In this document: positions 1-9,594 of the stretch, in pieces
How the letters are laid out: the number at the start of each line of letters is the position of its first letter
Position numbering within the stretch: position 1 is the stretch's first letter
Assembly: GCA_934320655.1 (NCBI GenBank)
Contig: CAKRFN010000001.1
Coordinates: 186,001-250,000 of the forward strand
Direction of reading: 5' to 3'
Length of the DNA: 64,000 nucleotides
Source: an uncultured Eubacterium sp.
GTDB taxonomy: Bacteria; Bacillota; Clostridia; Lachnospirales; Lachnospiraceae
Made by a program: the position numbers and the translations under genes
The notes under the pieces: generated by a model
What the model saw: only the letters and a program-made list of their open reading frames with translations
Told to the model about the DNA's origin: nothing
The model's database searches: none

Positions 1-1
1 G

Positions 2-640
2 GCAAAAATCTACATCAATGACCGAGAAATGGACCGTCAGACAGGCGAGCTACAGTTGACTGATTACGGCATTTCCGGTATCTGCATTTTTCAGATGAGT
101 TATCTGGCAGCACAGGCATTTTCAGATGCGAAACGAGCCGGTGGATCAGCGCCCGAGGTGGAGGTCGAGCTGGATTTTGCTCCCGGGATGACAGATCAGG
201 AAACGCATGATATACTAAAGGCTCGTCTGAGCCATCCGTGTGCCGCACACAAGACGGCAGCGCAGAGTCTGATCGGCTGGTTTCCGGACAAGCTGGGCGC
301 TGCTTTTTTGGAGGAAACCGGGATCGCACCGGATCAGCCGTGTGCACGGATCGGTGAAAGACAGTTGATAGAGCTCGGCAAACGGATCAAGCATCTGCGT
401 GTGCCCATCACGGCGACGCGCTCCTTTGAACAGGCACAGGTGACTGCCGGAGGCGTGGATACGTCACAGGTCGATGCGCAGACGATGGAATCAAAGCTTG
501 TCGAGGGCTTGTATTTTGCGGGAGAGATGCTCGATGTCGACGGTATCTGCGGCGGCTTTAATCTGCAATGGGCGTGGTCGAGCGGCGCCGCTGCCGGCAG
601 ACATGCGGCATCCGCTGTGACAGGGAGTGACAATTCATGA
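2..640 (+). CDS. HI0933/BaiN-like NAD(P)/FAD-dependent oxidoreductase, C-terminal part
   Basis: The gene enters the window already open, so only its last 212 or so codons are seen and the N-terminal FAD-binding Rossmann region is outside. The visible part reads like the C-terminal half of the HI0933/BaiN flavoprotein family: an insert domain, then a return to the FAD-binding fold with LYFAGEMLDVDGICGGFNLQ and WSSGAAAGRHA near the end, the usual FAD-contacting tail. Substrate is unknown; BaiN itself was linked to bile-acid reduction, but family membership does not establish that here. The stop codon overlaps the ATG of the next flavoprotein (ATGA), which suggests translational coupling. Confidence 0.85.
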   Translation, partial: AKIYINDREMDRQTGELQLTDYGISGICIFQMSYLAAQAFSDAKRAGGSAPEVEVELDFAPGMTDQETHDILKARLSHPCAAHKTAAQSLIGWFPDKLGAAFLEETGIAPDQPCARIGERQLIELGKRIKHLRVPITATRSFEQAQVTAGGVDTSQVDAQTMESKLVEGLYFAGEMLDVDGICGGFNLQWAWSSGAAAGRHAASAVTGSDNS

Positions 641-2235
641 TCAGAATTCAACAGTTAAAATTACCACTCATACATAATGAACAGATGATCGAAGAGAAGA
701 TCTGTGCCACGCTTGGCATTCCGATGGGTACAGATTTTCAGTATGATATCATCCGTCGTTCCGTGGATGCGAGGAAAAAGCCGCAGCTTTTTTATGTGTA
801 CACGGTCGATGTGACGATGAGCGGCGAGGCAAAGCTTGTAAAAAAATTACATAAGCCCAATATCCAGCTCGTGCAAAAGAGCCGGTACCATTTCCCAAAG
901 CCCGGTGAACTGGCGATAAAGCACCGGCCGGTCGTCGTAGGTGCGGGTCCTGCGGGATTGTTCTGTGCGTATGAGCTGGCGCTGCACGGATACCGGCCAG
1001 TCATTTTGGAGCGCGGCAGGCGGGTGGAACAGCGCACGGCAGATGTCGTCCGGTTCTGGGAGGAAGGGATCTTAGACCCGTCCTCGAATGTCCAGTTCGG
1101 AGAGGGCGGAGCCGGTACGTTTTCAGATGGAAAACTAAACACGCTGGTCAAAGATCCGATCGGGCGCGGCAGGCATGTGTTAGAGGTGTTCTGCAAATGC
1201 GGGGCGCCGTCCGAGATTTTATATGATCACAAGCCGCACATCGGAACCGATATTCTGACAGCAGTGATCCGCAATCTGCGGGAGGAGATCCTGCGTCTGG
1301 GCGGTAAATTTTTGTTTGAGACCTGTATGACGGAGCTGGTGTGTGAAAACGGCGCGTTGACAGGGCTTATTGTGCGCGATCCCCACGGTGAGCGGCAGAT
1401 CGATACCGACATTGCCATACTCGCACCCGGACATTCCGCAAGGGATACGTTTGAGATGTTAGCGCAACATGCGCTTCTCATGGAGCCGAAACCGTTTGCG
1501 GTCGGTTTCCGCGTGGAACACCCGCAGCGGATGATCAACGAGAGCCAGTACGGTACAGATCCGGATATGGAGCATCTGCCCGTCGCACCGTATAAGGTCA
1601 CGGCGAATTTTCCCTCACAGCGAGGTGTCTATTCGTTTTGCATGTGTCCCGGCGGTTACGTGGTCAATGCTTCATCGGAAACAAAGCATCTGGCAGTCAA
1701 CGGCATGAGCTATTACCGCCGTGACAGCGAAAATGCCAATTCCGCGATTATCGTTGCTGTGACACCTGCGGATTTTCCGGGAACCGATGCGCTTTCGGGT
1801 GTACGCTTCCAGCGTGCCTTGGAACGCCATGCCTATGAATTGTGTGATGGCAGAATCCCGCAGCAGCTATACGGAGATTTTAAAGAGCGGCGTATATCGG
1901 ATGGATACGGTGATTTCACAAGCTGCGTCAAGGGCGCGGCTGATTTTGGCGCGCTACATGAGCTGCTGACCGATGATATGAACCGCTGCTTTGTGGCAGG
2001 CATGGAGCAGTTCGGTAAAAAGCTGCGCGGCTTTGACCGCGCCGATGCGATTTTATCCGGTGTTGAGAGCCGGACATCTTCGCCGCTCCGCATTGTGCGC
2101 AATGAACAGTTGGAGAGCAGTATCCGTGGACTTTATCCGTGCGGGGAGGGCGCGGGCTATGCCGGCGGTATCACATCCGCGGCGATGGACGGTATCCGGG
2201 TCGCAGAGGCGGTCGCGGGCAGGTATCATCCGTAA
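637..2235 (+). CDS. FAD-dependent dehydrogenase, COG2509 type
   Basis: A 532-residue flavoprotein. After an N-terminal domain of about 100 residues with basic and hydrophobic segments comes a dinucleotide-binding GAGPAGLFCAYELALHG (about residue 104) followed by the acidic strand end VILERG. Downstream NVQFGEGGAGTFSDGKL and a C-terminal PCGEGAGYAGGITSAAMDG are typical of the uncharacterised FAD-dependent dehydrogenases grouped as COG2509. The reaction is not known. The start overlaps the stop of the upstream flavoprotein by four bases. No membrane segment or signal peptide is visible, so it is probably cytosolic. The family call is firm; any specific substrate would be a guess. Confidence 0.85.
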   Translation: MIRIQQLKLPLIHNEQMIEEKICATLGIPMGTDFQYDIIRRSVDARKKPQLFYVYTVDVTMSGEAKLVKKLHKPNIQLVQKSRYHFPKPGELAIKHRPVVVGAGPAGLFCAYELALHGYRPVILERGRRVEQRTADVVRFWEEGILDPSSNVQFGEGGAGTFSDGKLNTLVKDPIGRGRHVLEVFCKCGAPSEILYDHKPHIGTDILTAVIRNLREEILRLGGKFLFETCMTELVCENGALTGLIVRDPHGERQIDTDIAILAPGHSARDTFEMLAQHALLMEPKPFAVGFRVEHPQRMINESQYGTDPDMEHLPVAPYKVTANFPSQRGVYSFCMCPGGYVVNASSETKHLAVNGMSYYRRDSENANSAIIVAVTPADFPGTDALSGVRFQRALERHAYELCDGRIPQQLYGDFKERRISDGYGDFTSCVKGAADFGALHELLTDDMNRCFVAGMEQFGKKLRGFDRADAILSGVESRTSSPLRIVRNEQLESSIRGLYPCGEGAGYAGGITSAAMDGIRVAEAVAGRYHP

Positions 2236-2317
2236 AATCGTTATAGAGCATTTGATTGGAGAGGAATTTCCTGTCAAATAAAAAAGTCTGAGGGATATTA
2301 GAAATAGGAGGAACATG

Positions 2318-4960
2318 ATGGCTGAGTATTCACCCATGATGCAGCATTATTTACAGACAAAAGAGGAGCATAAGGACTGTATTCTTTTTTACAGGCTGGG
2401 CGATTTTTATGAAATGTTTTTTGAGGATGCGCAGATCGCGTCGAAGGAGCTGGAGCTGACGCTGACCGGAAAACAGTGCGGAATGGAAGAACGCGCACCG
2501 ATGTGCGGCGTGCCGTTCCATGCCGCAGATACATATATTAACCGTCTTGTGGCAAAGGGCTACAAGGTAGCGGTCTGTGAGCAGATCGGTGATCCGAAGT
2601 TGACGAAGGGGATCGTTGAGCGGAAGGTGATCCGCATTGTGACACCCGGTACGAATACCGATGCCGCATCCCTTGATGAGTCAAAAAACAATTATCTGAT
2701 GTGCATTTACTGCGATGAGGCAGTGTTTGGCGTATCTACGGCAGATGTATCGACCGGAGACTATTTTGTGACCGAAATCGACACGACGCAGAAACTGATG
2801 GATGAGATCCAGAAATTTGCGCCTGCGGAGATCATTTGTAACGAGGCGCTGTTTTTGAGTTCACTCGATATCGAGACACTGCGCAGCAGGTTTGGCATCA
2901 CGGTGACGGCGCTCGATTCATGGTATTTTACCGATGATACCGCAAAAGGTGTTTTGCTGGATCATTTTCATGTCAGACAGCTCGACGGACTTGGTCTGGC
3001 AGATTATCTATCCGGTACGCTGGCAGCCGGTGCGCTGCTCAAATATTTATATGAAACACAGATGAACGGTCTGGAGCACATGACGACGATCAAGCCGTAT
3101 TCGACAAGCGCTTTTATGGTGCTTGACTCGGCAACGAGACGCAATCTGGAGCTGGTCGAGACGATGCGCGAGAAAAATAAAAAGGGATCGCTGCTGTGGG
3201 TGCTGGACAAGACGAAAACAGCGATGGGCGCGCGTCTGCTGCGCACATATGTGGAACAGCCGCTGATCCACAAGGATGCGATTGAGGCGCGTTTTGATGC
3301 GATCGACGAGCTGAACCAGAATATTATGAGCCGGGAGGAAATGAGCGAGTATCTGAATCCGGTGTACGATCTGGAACGCCTGATTACGAGAATCAGCTAT
3401 CAGACGGCAAATCCGCGCGATTTAATTGCATTTAAAAATTCATTGCAGATGCTCCCGCCGATCCGCATGGTGCTCTCGGAGTTTCACGCAAAGGCACTCA
3501 CAGACTTATTAGAACAGATGGACAGTCTGGAGGATATTTCCAGCTGGATCGACGAGGCGATCGTCGAAGAACCGCCGTTGTCCGTACACGATGGAAATAT
3601 TATAAAAGAAGGCTATTTTGAGGAGGTTGACCGTCTGCGCAAGGCAAAGACCGAAGGGAAAAACTGGCTGGCACAGATTGAAAGCTCCGAGCGCGAAAAG
3701 ACCGGGATCAAAAATCTGCGCATCAAATACAACAAGGTGTTCGGCTATTATCTGGAAGTTACAAATTCCTATAAGGATCTGGTTCCGGACTATTATACGA
3801 GAAAACAGACATTGACGAACGCGGAACGTTATATCACGCCGGAGCTCAAGGAGCTGGAGGAGACGATTCTCGGCGCGGAGGATAAGCTCGTACAGCTTGA
3901 ATATGAGCTGTTTCGCCAGCTGCGCGAACGGATCACAGGCGAGGTGACACGTATTCAGCGTTCCGCGAAGGCGGTTGCCGGTCTGGATGTACTGCTCTCG
4001 TTTGCGAAGGTCGCGGACACGCAGCACTATTGCCGTCCGCGCATCAATGAAAACGGCACACTGATGATCCGCGATGGCAGGCATCCGGTTGTGGAAAAAA
4101 TGATGAACAACGATATGTTTATCCCGAATGATACGCATCTCGACAACGGTAAAAACCGCATTTCCATCATAACCGGACCGAATATGGCGGGAAAATCGAC
4201 TTATATGCGCCAGACGGCGCTGATCGTGCTCATGGCGCAGATCGGCAGCTTTGTGCCTGCGGCTGAGGCGGACATCGGGCTTGTGGACCGCATTTTTACG
4301 AGGGTCGGAGCGAGTGATGATCTCGCGAGTGGTCAGAGTACGTTTATGGTCGAAATGAATGAGGTGGCAAATATCCTGCGCAATGCGACATCGAACAGCC
4401 TGCTCATTCTGGATGAGATCGGACGCGGTACGTCTACGTTTGACGGACTTTCGATCGCGTGGGCGGTCGTTGAGCATATCAGCAATCCGAAGCTGCTCGG
4501 CGCCAAGACACTGTTTGCGACACATTATCATGAGCTGACCGAGCTGGAGGGCAAGCTCGACAACGTGAATAATTATTGTATCGCCGTGAAAGAAAAGGGC
4601 GATGACATCGTATTTTTACGAAAAATCGTAAAGGGCGGTGCCGACCGCAGCTACGGTATTCAGGTCGCAAAGCTGGCGGGCGTGCCGGACTCCGTGATCA
4701 ACCGTGCGAAGGAGATCTGTCAGGAGCTGATCGAAAACAATATCACATGCGGCGTGGAGAGTCTCTCTCCGGATAAGCGCACGCACAAAAAGGTCAAAAA
4801 GCTCGACGAGGTAGACCAGAATCAGATCTCGCTGTTTGATACGGTGGACGATGACGATATTTTAAAGGAATTAAAGGGGCTCGATCTGGGGAATTACACA
4901 CCGATCGAGGCATTAAATAAATTGTATGAGCTGCAGGCGAAGCTTAAAAACCGTTGGTAG
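2318..4960 (+). CDS. mutS: DNA mismatch repair protein MutS
   Basis: Full-length MutS (880 residues from this start). It recognises mismatches as a dimer and recruits MutL. Visible are the N-terminal mismatch-contacting FYEMF motif (about residue 30), the Walker A GPNMAGKST (about residues 620-628), STFMVEM, and the Walker B segment LLILDEIGRGTSTFDG. Near residue 836 there is QISLF, which fits a beta-clamp binding peptide. Two ATGs stand in tandem; AGGAGG at 2306-2311 is three bases from the first (2315) and six from the second (2318), so the second is preferred. mutL follows 33 bases later, so the two form a mismatch-repair operon. Confidence 0.97.
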   Translation: MAEYSPMMQHYLQTKEEHKDCILFYRLGDFYEMFFEDAQIASKELELTLTGKQCGMEERAPMCGVPFHAADTYINRLVAKGYKVAVCEQIGDPKLTKGIVERKVIRIVTPGTNTDAASLDESKNNYLMCIYCDEAVFGVSTADVSTGDYFVTEIDTTQKLMDEIQKFAPAEIICNEALFLSSLDIETLRSRFGITVTALDSWYFTDDTAKGVLLDHFHVRQLDGLGLADYLSGTLAAGALLKYLYETQMNGLEHMTTIKPYSTSAFMVLDSATRRNLELVETMREKNKKGSLLWVLDKTKTAMGARLLRTYVEQPLIHKDAIEARFDAIDELNQNIMSREEMSEYLNPVYDLERLITRISYQTANPRDLIAFKNSLQMLPPIRMVLSEFHAKALTDLLEQMDSLEDISSWIDEAIVEEPPLSVHDGNIIKEGYFEEVDRLRKAKTEGKNWLAQIESSEREKTGIKNLRIKYNKVFGYYLEVTNSYKDLVPDYYTRKQTLTNAERYITPELKELEETILGAEDKLVQLEYELFRQLRERITGEVTRIQRSAKAVAGLDVLLSFAKVADTQHYCRPRINENGTLMIRDGRHPVVEKMMNNDMFIPNDTHLDNGKNRISIITGPNMAGKSTYMRQTALIVLMAQIGSFVPAAEADIGLVDRIFTRVGASDDLASGQSTFMVEMNEVANILRNATSNSLLILDEIGRGTSTFDGLSIAWAVVEHISNPKLLGAKTLFATHYHELTELEGKLDNVNNYCIAVKEKGDDIVFLRKIVKGGADRSYGIQVAKLAGVPDSVINRAKEICQELIENNITCGVESLSPDKRTHKKVKKLDEVDQNQISLFDTVDDDDILKELKGLDLGNYTPIEALNKLYELQAKLKNRW

Positions 4961-4993
4961 TACATAAATGGGATCAATGAAAAGGAGGCTGTC

Positions 4994-6919
4994 ATGCCAC
5001 AGATTCAATTACTGGATGAGGCGACAATCGAAAAGATCGCAGCGGGTGAGGTCGTGGAACGGCCGTCCTCGGTAGTGAAAGAGCTGGTAGAAAATGCGAT
5101 CGATGCAAAAGCTACATTTATCACGGTGGAGATCAAGGAGGGCGGATTGTCGTTTATCCGCATCACCGATAATGGATGCGGCATCGACAAAGAGCAGGTG
5201 CGCCTTGCTTTTCTGCGTCATTCCACGAGCAAGATCCGCTCGTTGGAGGATCTCATGTGCATCAAATCACTCGGTTTCCGCGGCGAGGCACTGGCGAGTA
5301 TCAGTGCGGTGGCACAGGTAGAGCTGATTACGAGACCGCGCGGGGCGCTGACCGGCGTGCGCTATGTCATCGAGGGCTCGAAAGAGAAGCTATTTGAAGA
5401 AATCGGTGCGCCAGAGGGCACGACCTTTCTCGTGCGCAATCTGTTTTTCAACACGCCGGTACGCCGCAAATTCTTAAAATCCGCACAGACCGAGGCGGGA
5501 TATGTTGCGACGATCATGGAGCGCCTTGCATTATCGCATCCGGAGGTATCGTTCCAGCTCATCGTGAATAACCAGCAGAAGCTGCATACATCCGGTAACT
5601 GTAACCGCAAGGACATTATCTATCATATTTACGGCAAGGATATTGCCTCGAATCTGTTGCCGGTTGAACGTGACGAGTGTGGGATTGGAGTAAACGGATT
5701 TATCGGAAAACCGCTGGTTTCCAGAGGCAACCGCAATTTTGAGAATTATTATATCAATGGACGCTATATGAAAAGCCAGATCATCGCAAAGGCGATCGAG
5801 GAGGCATATAAGCCGTATCTGATGAATCATCAGTATCCGTTCACGGTATTGTACCTTGCGATGGATGAGGAATTGATGGATGTCAACGTACACCCGACGA
5901 AAATGGAAGTGCGTTTTGCCAACGGCGAGCAGCTTTATCAGACGTTACTCGGTATGCTGCGCGATACCTTGCAGGGGCGGGATCTCGTACCGGAGGTGTC
6001 TGTCCATGAGGAAAAGACCGGGGTAGGGGAAAAGCCGCAGGCACCGGCAAAACCGGATACTGCTCCTCGTGCACCGCAGCCGTTTGAGCGCAACCGGATT
6101 TCCGAGATCCGCCGCTCGATCGCAAAGGACAGCCCCTATGAACTGAAATACGCGCCGCGCCCGCTGCCGCAGCCGGAACAACAGATTGAGACACCAGAGC
6201 CCGTAACTAAGGAGCAGCCCGCAGCCGTTTCCGAGCCGGAACCGAAAACTGGGGCTGTGGAGCAGCAATTAGCGCTCACGGACGTATTCCGCGAGGAAAA
6301 CGGCTACCAGACCGGATTTATTGAGCAAGCGAAAAAATCTAATGTCCATGTGATCGGGCAGTTGTTTGACACCTACTGGCTCACGCAGGCAGAGGATAAG
6401 CTCTATATTATCGATCAGCATGCGGCGCATGAAAAGGTACTTTTTGAGCGCAACATGAAAACCTTCGCCACACGTGAATATACGTCCCAGCAGCTCAGCC
6501 CGCCGATCATACTCAGCCTGTCCATGACCGAACAGCAGGCATTACAGAGTAATCTTGAGGAACTGAAAAAGCTGGGCTTTGAGATTGACGAATTTGGCGG
6601 ACGCGAATATGCGATACTGGCAGTTCCCGATAATCTGTACAATCTGGATGCGAAAGCATTGTTTCTGGAGCTTTTGGATGATATGGTATCGCAGACCGCA
6701 ACACAGGTACTCACAACGGAGATGATCTGGAATAAGGTTGCGACGGCTTCCTGCAAGGCGGCGATCAAGGGCAATCAGAGGATCAGCGCCGCAGAGGTGG
6801 AGACATTGATCAAGGAGCTGCTGACGCTCGAAAATCCGTATCACTGTCCGCACGGCAGACCGACGATGATCTCGATGAGCAAGTATGAGATTGAGAAGAA
6901 GTTTAAGCGGATTCTGTGA
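4994..6919 (+). CDS. mutL: DNA mismatch repair protein MutL
   Basis: MutL of 641 residues. The N-terminal GHKL ATPase shows DNGCGI and GFRGEALASI. A proline- and glutamate-rich linker spans about residues 335-430. The C-terminal domain carries DQHAAHEKVLFE (from about residue 474), matching the endonuclease DQHA(X)2E(X)4E motif, and CPHGRP (about 618), which supplies metal ligands. This marks it as a nicking-type MutL of the kind found where MutH is absent. The start has a good AGGAGG eight bases upstream and lies just behind mutS. Confidence 0.97.
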   Translation: MPQIQLLDEATIEKIAAGEVVERPSSVVKELVENAIDAKATFITVEIKEGGLSFIRITDNGCGIDKEQVRLAFLRHSTSKIRSLEDLMCIKSLGFRGEALASISAVAQVELITRPRGALTGVRYVIEGSKEKLFEEIGAPEGTTFLVRNLFFNTPVRRKFLKSAQTEAGYVATIMERLALSHPEVSFQLIVNNQQKLHTSGNCNRKDIIYHIYGKDIASNLLPVERDECGIGVNGFIGKPLVSRGNRNFENYYINGRYMKSQIIAKAIEEAYKPYLMNHQYPFTVLYLAMDEELMDVNVHPTKMEVRFANGEQLYQTLLGMLRDTLQGRDLVPEVSVHEEKTGVGEKPQAPAKPDTAPRAPQPFERNRISEIRRSIAKDSPYELKYAPRPLPQPEQQIETPEPVTKEQPAAVSEPEPKTGAVEQQLALTDVFREENGYQTGFIEQAKKSNVHVIGQLFDTYWLTQAEDKLYIIDQHAAHEKVLFERNMKTFATREYTSQQLSPPIILSLSMTEQQALQSNLEELKKLGFEIDEFGGREYAILAVPDNLYNLDAKALFLELLDDMVSQTATQVLTTEMIWNKVATASCKAAIKGNQRISAAEVETLIKELLTLENPYHCPHGRPTMISMSKYEIEKKFKRIL

Positions 6920-7268
6920 GAAACATATTTTTTCTTGGGTGGCGAGAAATGACGGATGCTGGAACATTCGCGCTGCTAGGTTACTGCCATGCCAGCATCC
7001 TGCATCTGGCTGCTGAAATTATTTCGCAAGCGATGTGTAACGCAGGGCTGACGGCTGTGGACACAGTAGTTCCTGTCAACTGCGACTTTTGCACAGCGAA
7101 GTGCGAGCTTGTAGCCAAAGCCAGCAGTACTGGGGCAAAACAGAGCGAGACACCGCTGGTGCAATCGGAGCAGCTTGATCAGGATACTACTGTGTTCACA
7201 GACAGACAGCCCCGATAAACATACGTTTCGCAATTATTTTATAACTTTATATTTAAGAGGACACATCT
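6920..7268. other. 349-base non-coding spacer between mutL and miaA with a repeat-like element
   Basis: No convincing gene is present. A 100-codon frame starting inside mutL runs through 7218 but has no ribosome binding site, no protein-like pattern, and an equally long frame opposes it. The segment is rich in short inverted pieces such as GCATCCTGCATCTGGCTGC and differs in texture from the flanking genes. TGATCAGGATACT at 7176-7188 recurs exactly at 56968-56980 in another spacer, with further partial similarity around it. The last 50 bases are AT-rich and carry the miaA ribosome binding site. Confidence 0.7.
6990..7215. repeat. Diverged intergenic repeat, copy A
   Basis: Shares TGATCAGGATACT (7176-7188) and neighbouring blocks (GAGACACC upstream, TTCACAG then CAGCC downstream) with the spacer at 56880-57045. 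A second block, CTGAA then TCGCAAG then ATGT (7013-7037), is also shared, but in the opposite relative orientation. Boundaries are approximate because the similarity is patchy. Whether this is a dispersed family or a chance pair needs a genome-wide comparison. Confidence 0.45.
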
Positions 7269-8216
7269 ATGAACAAAAAAAACATGGTGATTCTGACCGG
7301 CCCTACCGCAGTCGGCAAGAGCGCCCTCTCGATCGCGCTCGCCAAGTCACTGGACACCGGCATCATATCGGCGGATTCCATGCAGGTATATAAACATATG
7401 GATATCGGCTCCGCGAAGATCACACCGGAGGAGATGCAGGGCGTTCCCCATGCGCTGATCGATGTCTACGAGCCGGATGAGCCGTTTCATGTCGTACAGT
7501 TTCAGCACGATGCCAAAGCTGCGATGGAGCACCTGTGGGTAGAAAACAAACTGCCACTTATCGTTGGCGGCACGGGATTTTATATTCAGGCACTGCTATA
7601 TGACATTGATTTTTCCAAGGAGGATGCGGATCTTGCATTCCGCCGGAGTCTGGAAGAGCTGGCGCAGACCAAAGGCGCACAGGCATTACATGACAGGCTT
7701 GCGCAGGTCGATCCTGATGCGGCGGCACAGATCCATGCCAATAATATCAAGCGCGTGATCCGTGCACTGGAATTTTATGAAAAAACCGGCACACCGATCT
7801 CTGCGCACAACGAGACGGAGCGTGCCAAACAATCCCCCTACGGGTTTGCCTATTTTGTGCTGACCGACCGCAGGGAGCATTTATACGAGCGGATCGATGC
7901 GCGCGTCGATGCCATGATGGAGCAGGGATTGCTCGACGAGGTAAAAAGACTGCGTGACATGGGCTATACAAGAGATCTGGTATCGATGCAGGGACTGGGC
8001 TACAAAGAACTGCTTGCCTACCTCGACGGTGAGTGTTCGCTGGATGAGGCAGTCTATATTATCAAGCGCGATACGAGACACTTTGCCAAGCGTCAGCTCA
8101 CATGGTTCCGCCGTGAGCGGGATGTGATCTGGGTCGATAAGTCCGCATTTGATTACGATGAAGACAAAATTTTATTATATATGTTAAAAGAGATAGAAAA
8201 GCGAGGGTTAAAGTAA
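7269..8216 (+). CDS. miaA: tRNA dimethylallyltransferase MiaA
   Basis: A 315-residue MiaA that transfers a dimethylallyl group to A37 of tRNAs reading codons that begin with U. The P-loop GPTAVGKS is at residues 11-18, followed by the DSMQVY substrate-binding segment, VGGTGFYIQALL, and the C-terminal RQLTWFRRE motif. Length is normal for the family. AGAGGAC lies a suitable distance upstream of the ATG. The stop codon TAA shares its last base with the ATG of the next gene (TAATG), so the two are translationally coupled. The mutS-mutL-miaA order is common in Firmicutes. Confidence 0.97.
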   Translation: MNKKNMVILTGPTAVGKSALSIALAKSLDTGIISADSMQVYKHMDIGSAKITPEEMQGVPHALIDVYEPDEPFHVVQFQHDAKAAMEHLWVENKLPLIVGGTGFYIQALLYDIDFSKEDADLAFRRSLEELAQTKGAQALHDRLAQVDPDAAAQIHANNIKRVIRALEFYEKTGTPISAHNETERAKQSPYGFAYFVLTDRREHLYERIDARVDAMMEQGLLDEVKRLRDMGYTRDLVSMQGLGYKELLAYLDGECSLDEAVYIIKRDTRHFAKRQLTWFRRERDVIWVDKSAFDYDEDKILLYMLKEIEKRGLK

Positions 8217-9532
8217 TGGAACAGCAGAAAAATACAGCTTTCGATCTGCAACAGATTTACGCACAGATGGGAATTGACGAGCCGGTCTACCGGTTCGGTG
8301 AGAAAATAGCGACAGAGCTCGAACCGCGTTTCGCAAAGATCGATCAGGTCGCAGAGTATAATCAGCTCAAGGTCATCGCGGCGATGCAGAAAAACCGTGT
8401 GAGCGCCGAGTGCTTCAACGCATCGAGCGGTTACGGCTACAATGACCTCGGACGCGACACACTCGAACAGGTCTATGCGGATGTTTTTCATGCCGAGGCA
8501 GCACTCGTGCGCCCGCAGATCACCTGTGGCACACATGCGCTGGCACTGGCACTGATGTCCAATCTGCGTCCGGGCGATGAACTGTTATCCCCGGTCGGCA
8601 AGCCCTACGATACACTCGAGGAAGTGATCGGTATCCGTCCGTCAAAGGGCTCACTGGCGGAATACGGCATCACTTACCGCCAGGTCGATTTTCTTCCGGA
8701 TGGCGGGTTTGACTATGACGGCATCCGTGCCGCAATCGGCGAACATACAAAGCTGGTGACAATCCAGCGCTCCAAGGGGTATCTCATGCGAAAGACACTC
8801 TCGATCGCACAGATCGGCGAGCTGATCGCGTTTGTAAAGAGCATCAAGCCGGATGTGATCTGCATGGTAGACAACTGCTACGGCGAATTCGTAGAGACGA
8901 TCGAGCCGAGTGATGTCGGTGCCGATATGGTCGTCGGCTCACTCATCAAAAATCCGGGCGGCGGACTGGCTCCAATCGGCGGCTATATCGTTGGCACGAA
9001 GGAATGCGTCGAAAATGCGGCATACCGCCTTACTTCGCCGGGACTTGGCAAGGAGGTCGGCGCATCGCTGGGCGTGATCCAGTCGTTTTATCAGGGACTG
9101 TTTCAGGCTCCGCTCGTTGTCAGCGGCGCGTTAAAGGGCGCGATTTTTGCCGCAAACCTGTACGAGCGCCTCGGCTTTACGGTACTGCCGGACGGCACGG
9201 AGAGCAGGCACGACATTATACAGGCAATCGCACTGGAGACACCGGAGCGGCTGTGTGCGTTCTGCGAGGGCATTCAGGCGGGCGCGCCCGTGGACAGCTA
9301 TGTGACACCCGAACCGTGGGACATGCCCGGCTATGACAGTCAGGTCATTATGGCGGCAGGTGCGTTTGTACAGGGATCATCGATTGAACTGTCGGCAGAC
9401 GGACCGCTGCGCGAGCCCTACAATGTGTATTTTCAGGGCGGACTGACCTGGCACCACGCAAAATTCGGCATTCTGATGTCTTTACAAAAACTTTATATTC
9501 GTAATCTTGTTAATAAGGAGCATCTGTGCTAA
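8216..9532 (+). CDS. Methionine gamma-lyase family (aluminium-resistance type) PLP enzyme
   Basis: 438 residues of the PLP-dependent fold type I family often called methionine gamma-lyase family or aluminium resistance protein (YnbB-like). Seen: SSGYGYNDLGRDTLEQ near residue 63, GTHALALAL as the phosphate-binding turn, VDNCYGEFVE for ring stacking and an aspartate, and GSLIKNPGGGLAP, whose lysine is the expected Schiff-base residue. The true substrate in this subfamily is uncertain. It follows miaA with a one-base overlap, a very common arrangement in Clostridia, and no separate promoter is apparent. Confidence 0.88.
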   Translation: MEQQKNTAFDLQQIYAQMGIDEPVYRFGEKIATELEPRFAKIDQVAEYNQLKVIAAMQKNRVSAECFNASSGYGYNDLGRDTLEQVYADVFHAEAALVRPQITCGTHALALALMSNLRPGDELLSPVGKPYDTLEEVIGIRPSKGSLAEYGITYRQVDFLPDGGFDYDGIRAAIGEHTKLVTIQRSKGYLMRKTLSIAQIGELIAFVKSIKPDVICMVDNCYGEFVETIEPSDVGADMVVGSLIKNPGGGLAPIGGYIVGTKECVENAAYRLTSPGLGKEVGASLGVIQSFYQGLFQAPLVVSGALKGAIFAANLYERLGFTVLPDGTESRHDIIQAIALETPERLCAFCEGIQAGAPVDSYVTPEPWDMPGYDSQVIMAAGAFVQGSSIELSADGPLREPYNVYFQGGLTWHHAKFGILMSLQKLYIRNLVNKEHLC

Positions 9533-9594
9533 AATAATTTGATAGTATGTTCTGCGTTGTGGCTGCGATGAGGAGAGAGCAGAAACGAGGGCAT

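Noticed and set aside
3509..4531. 340-codon minus-strand frame
   Set aside because: It is an antisense shadow of mutS, rich in His, Arg and Cys with no start signal.
6916..7218. 100-codon open frame between mutL and miaA
   Set aside because: It starts inside mutL without a ribosome binding site, has no protein-like pattern, is opposed by an equally long antisense frame and coincides with a repeat-like non-coding element.
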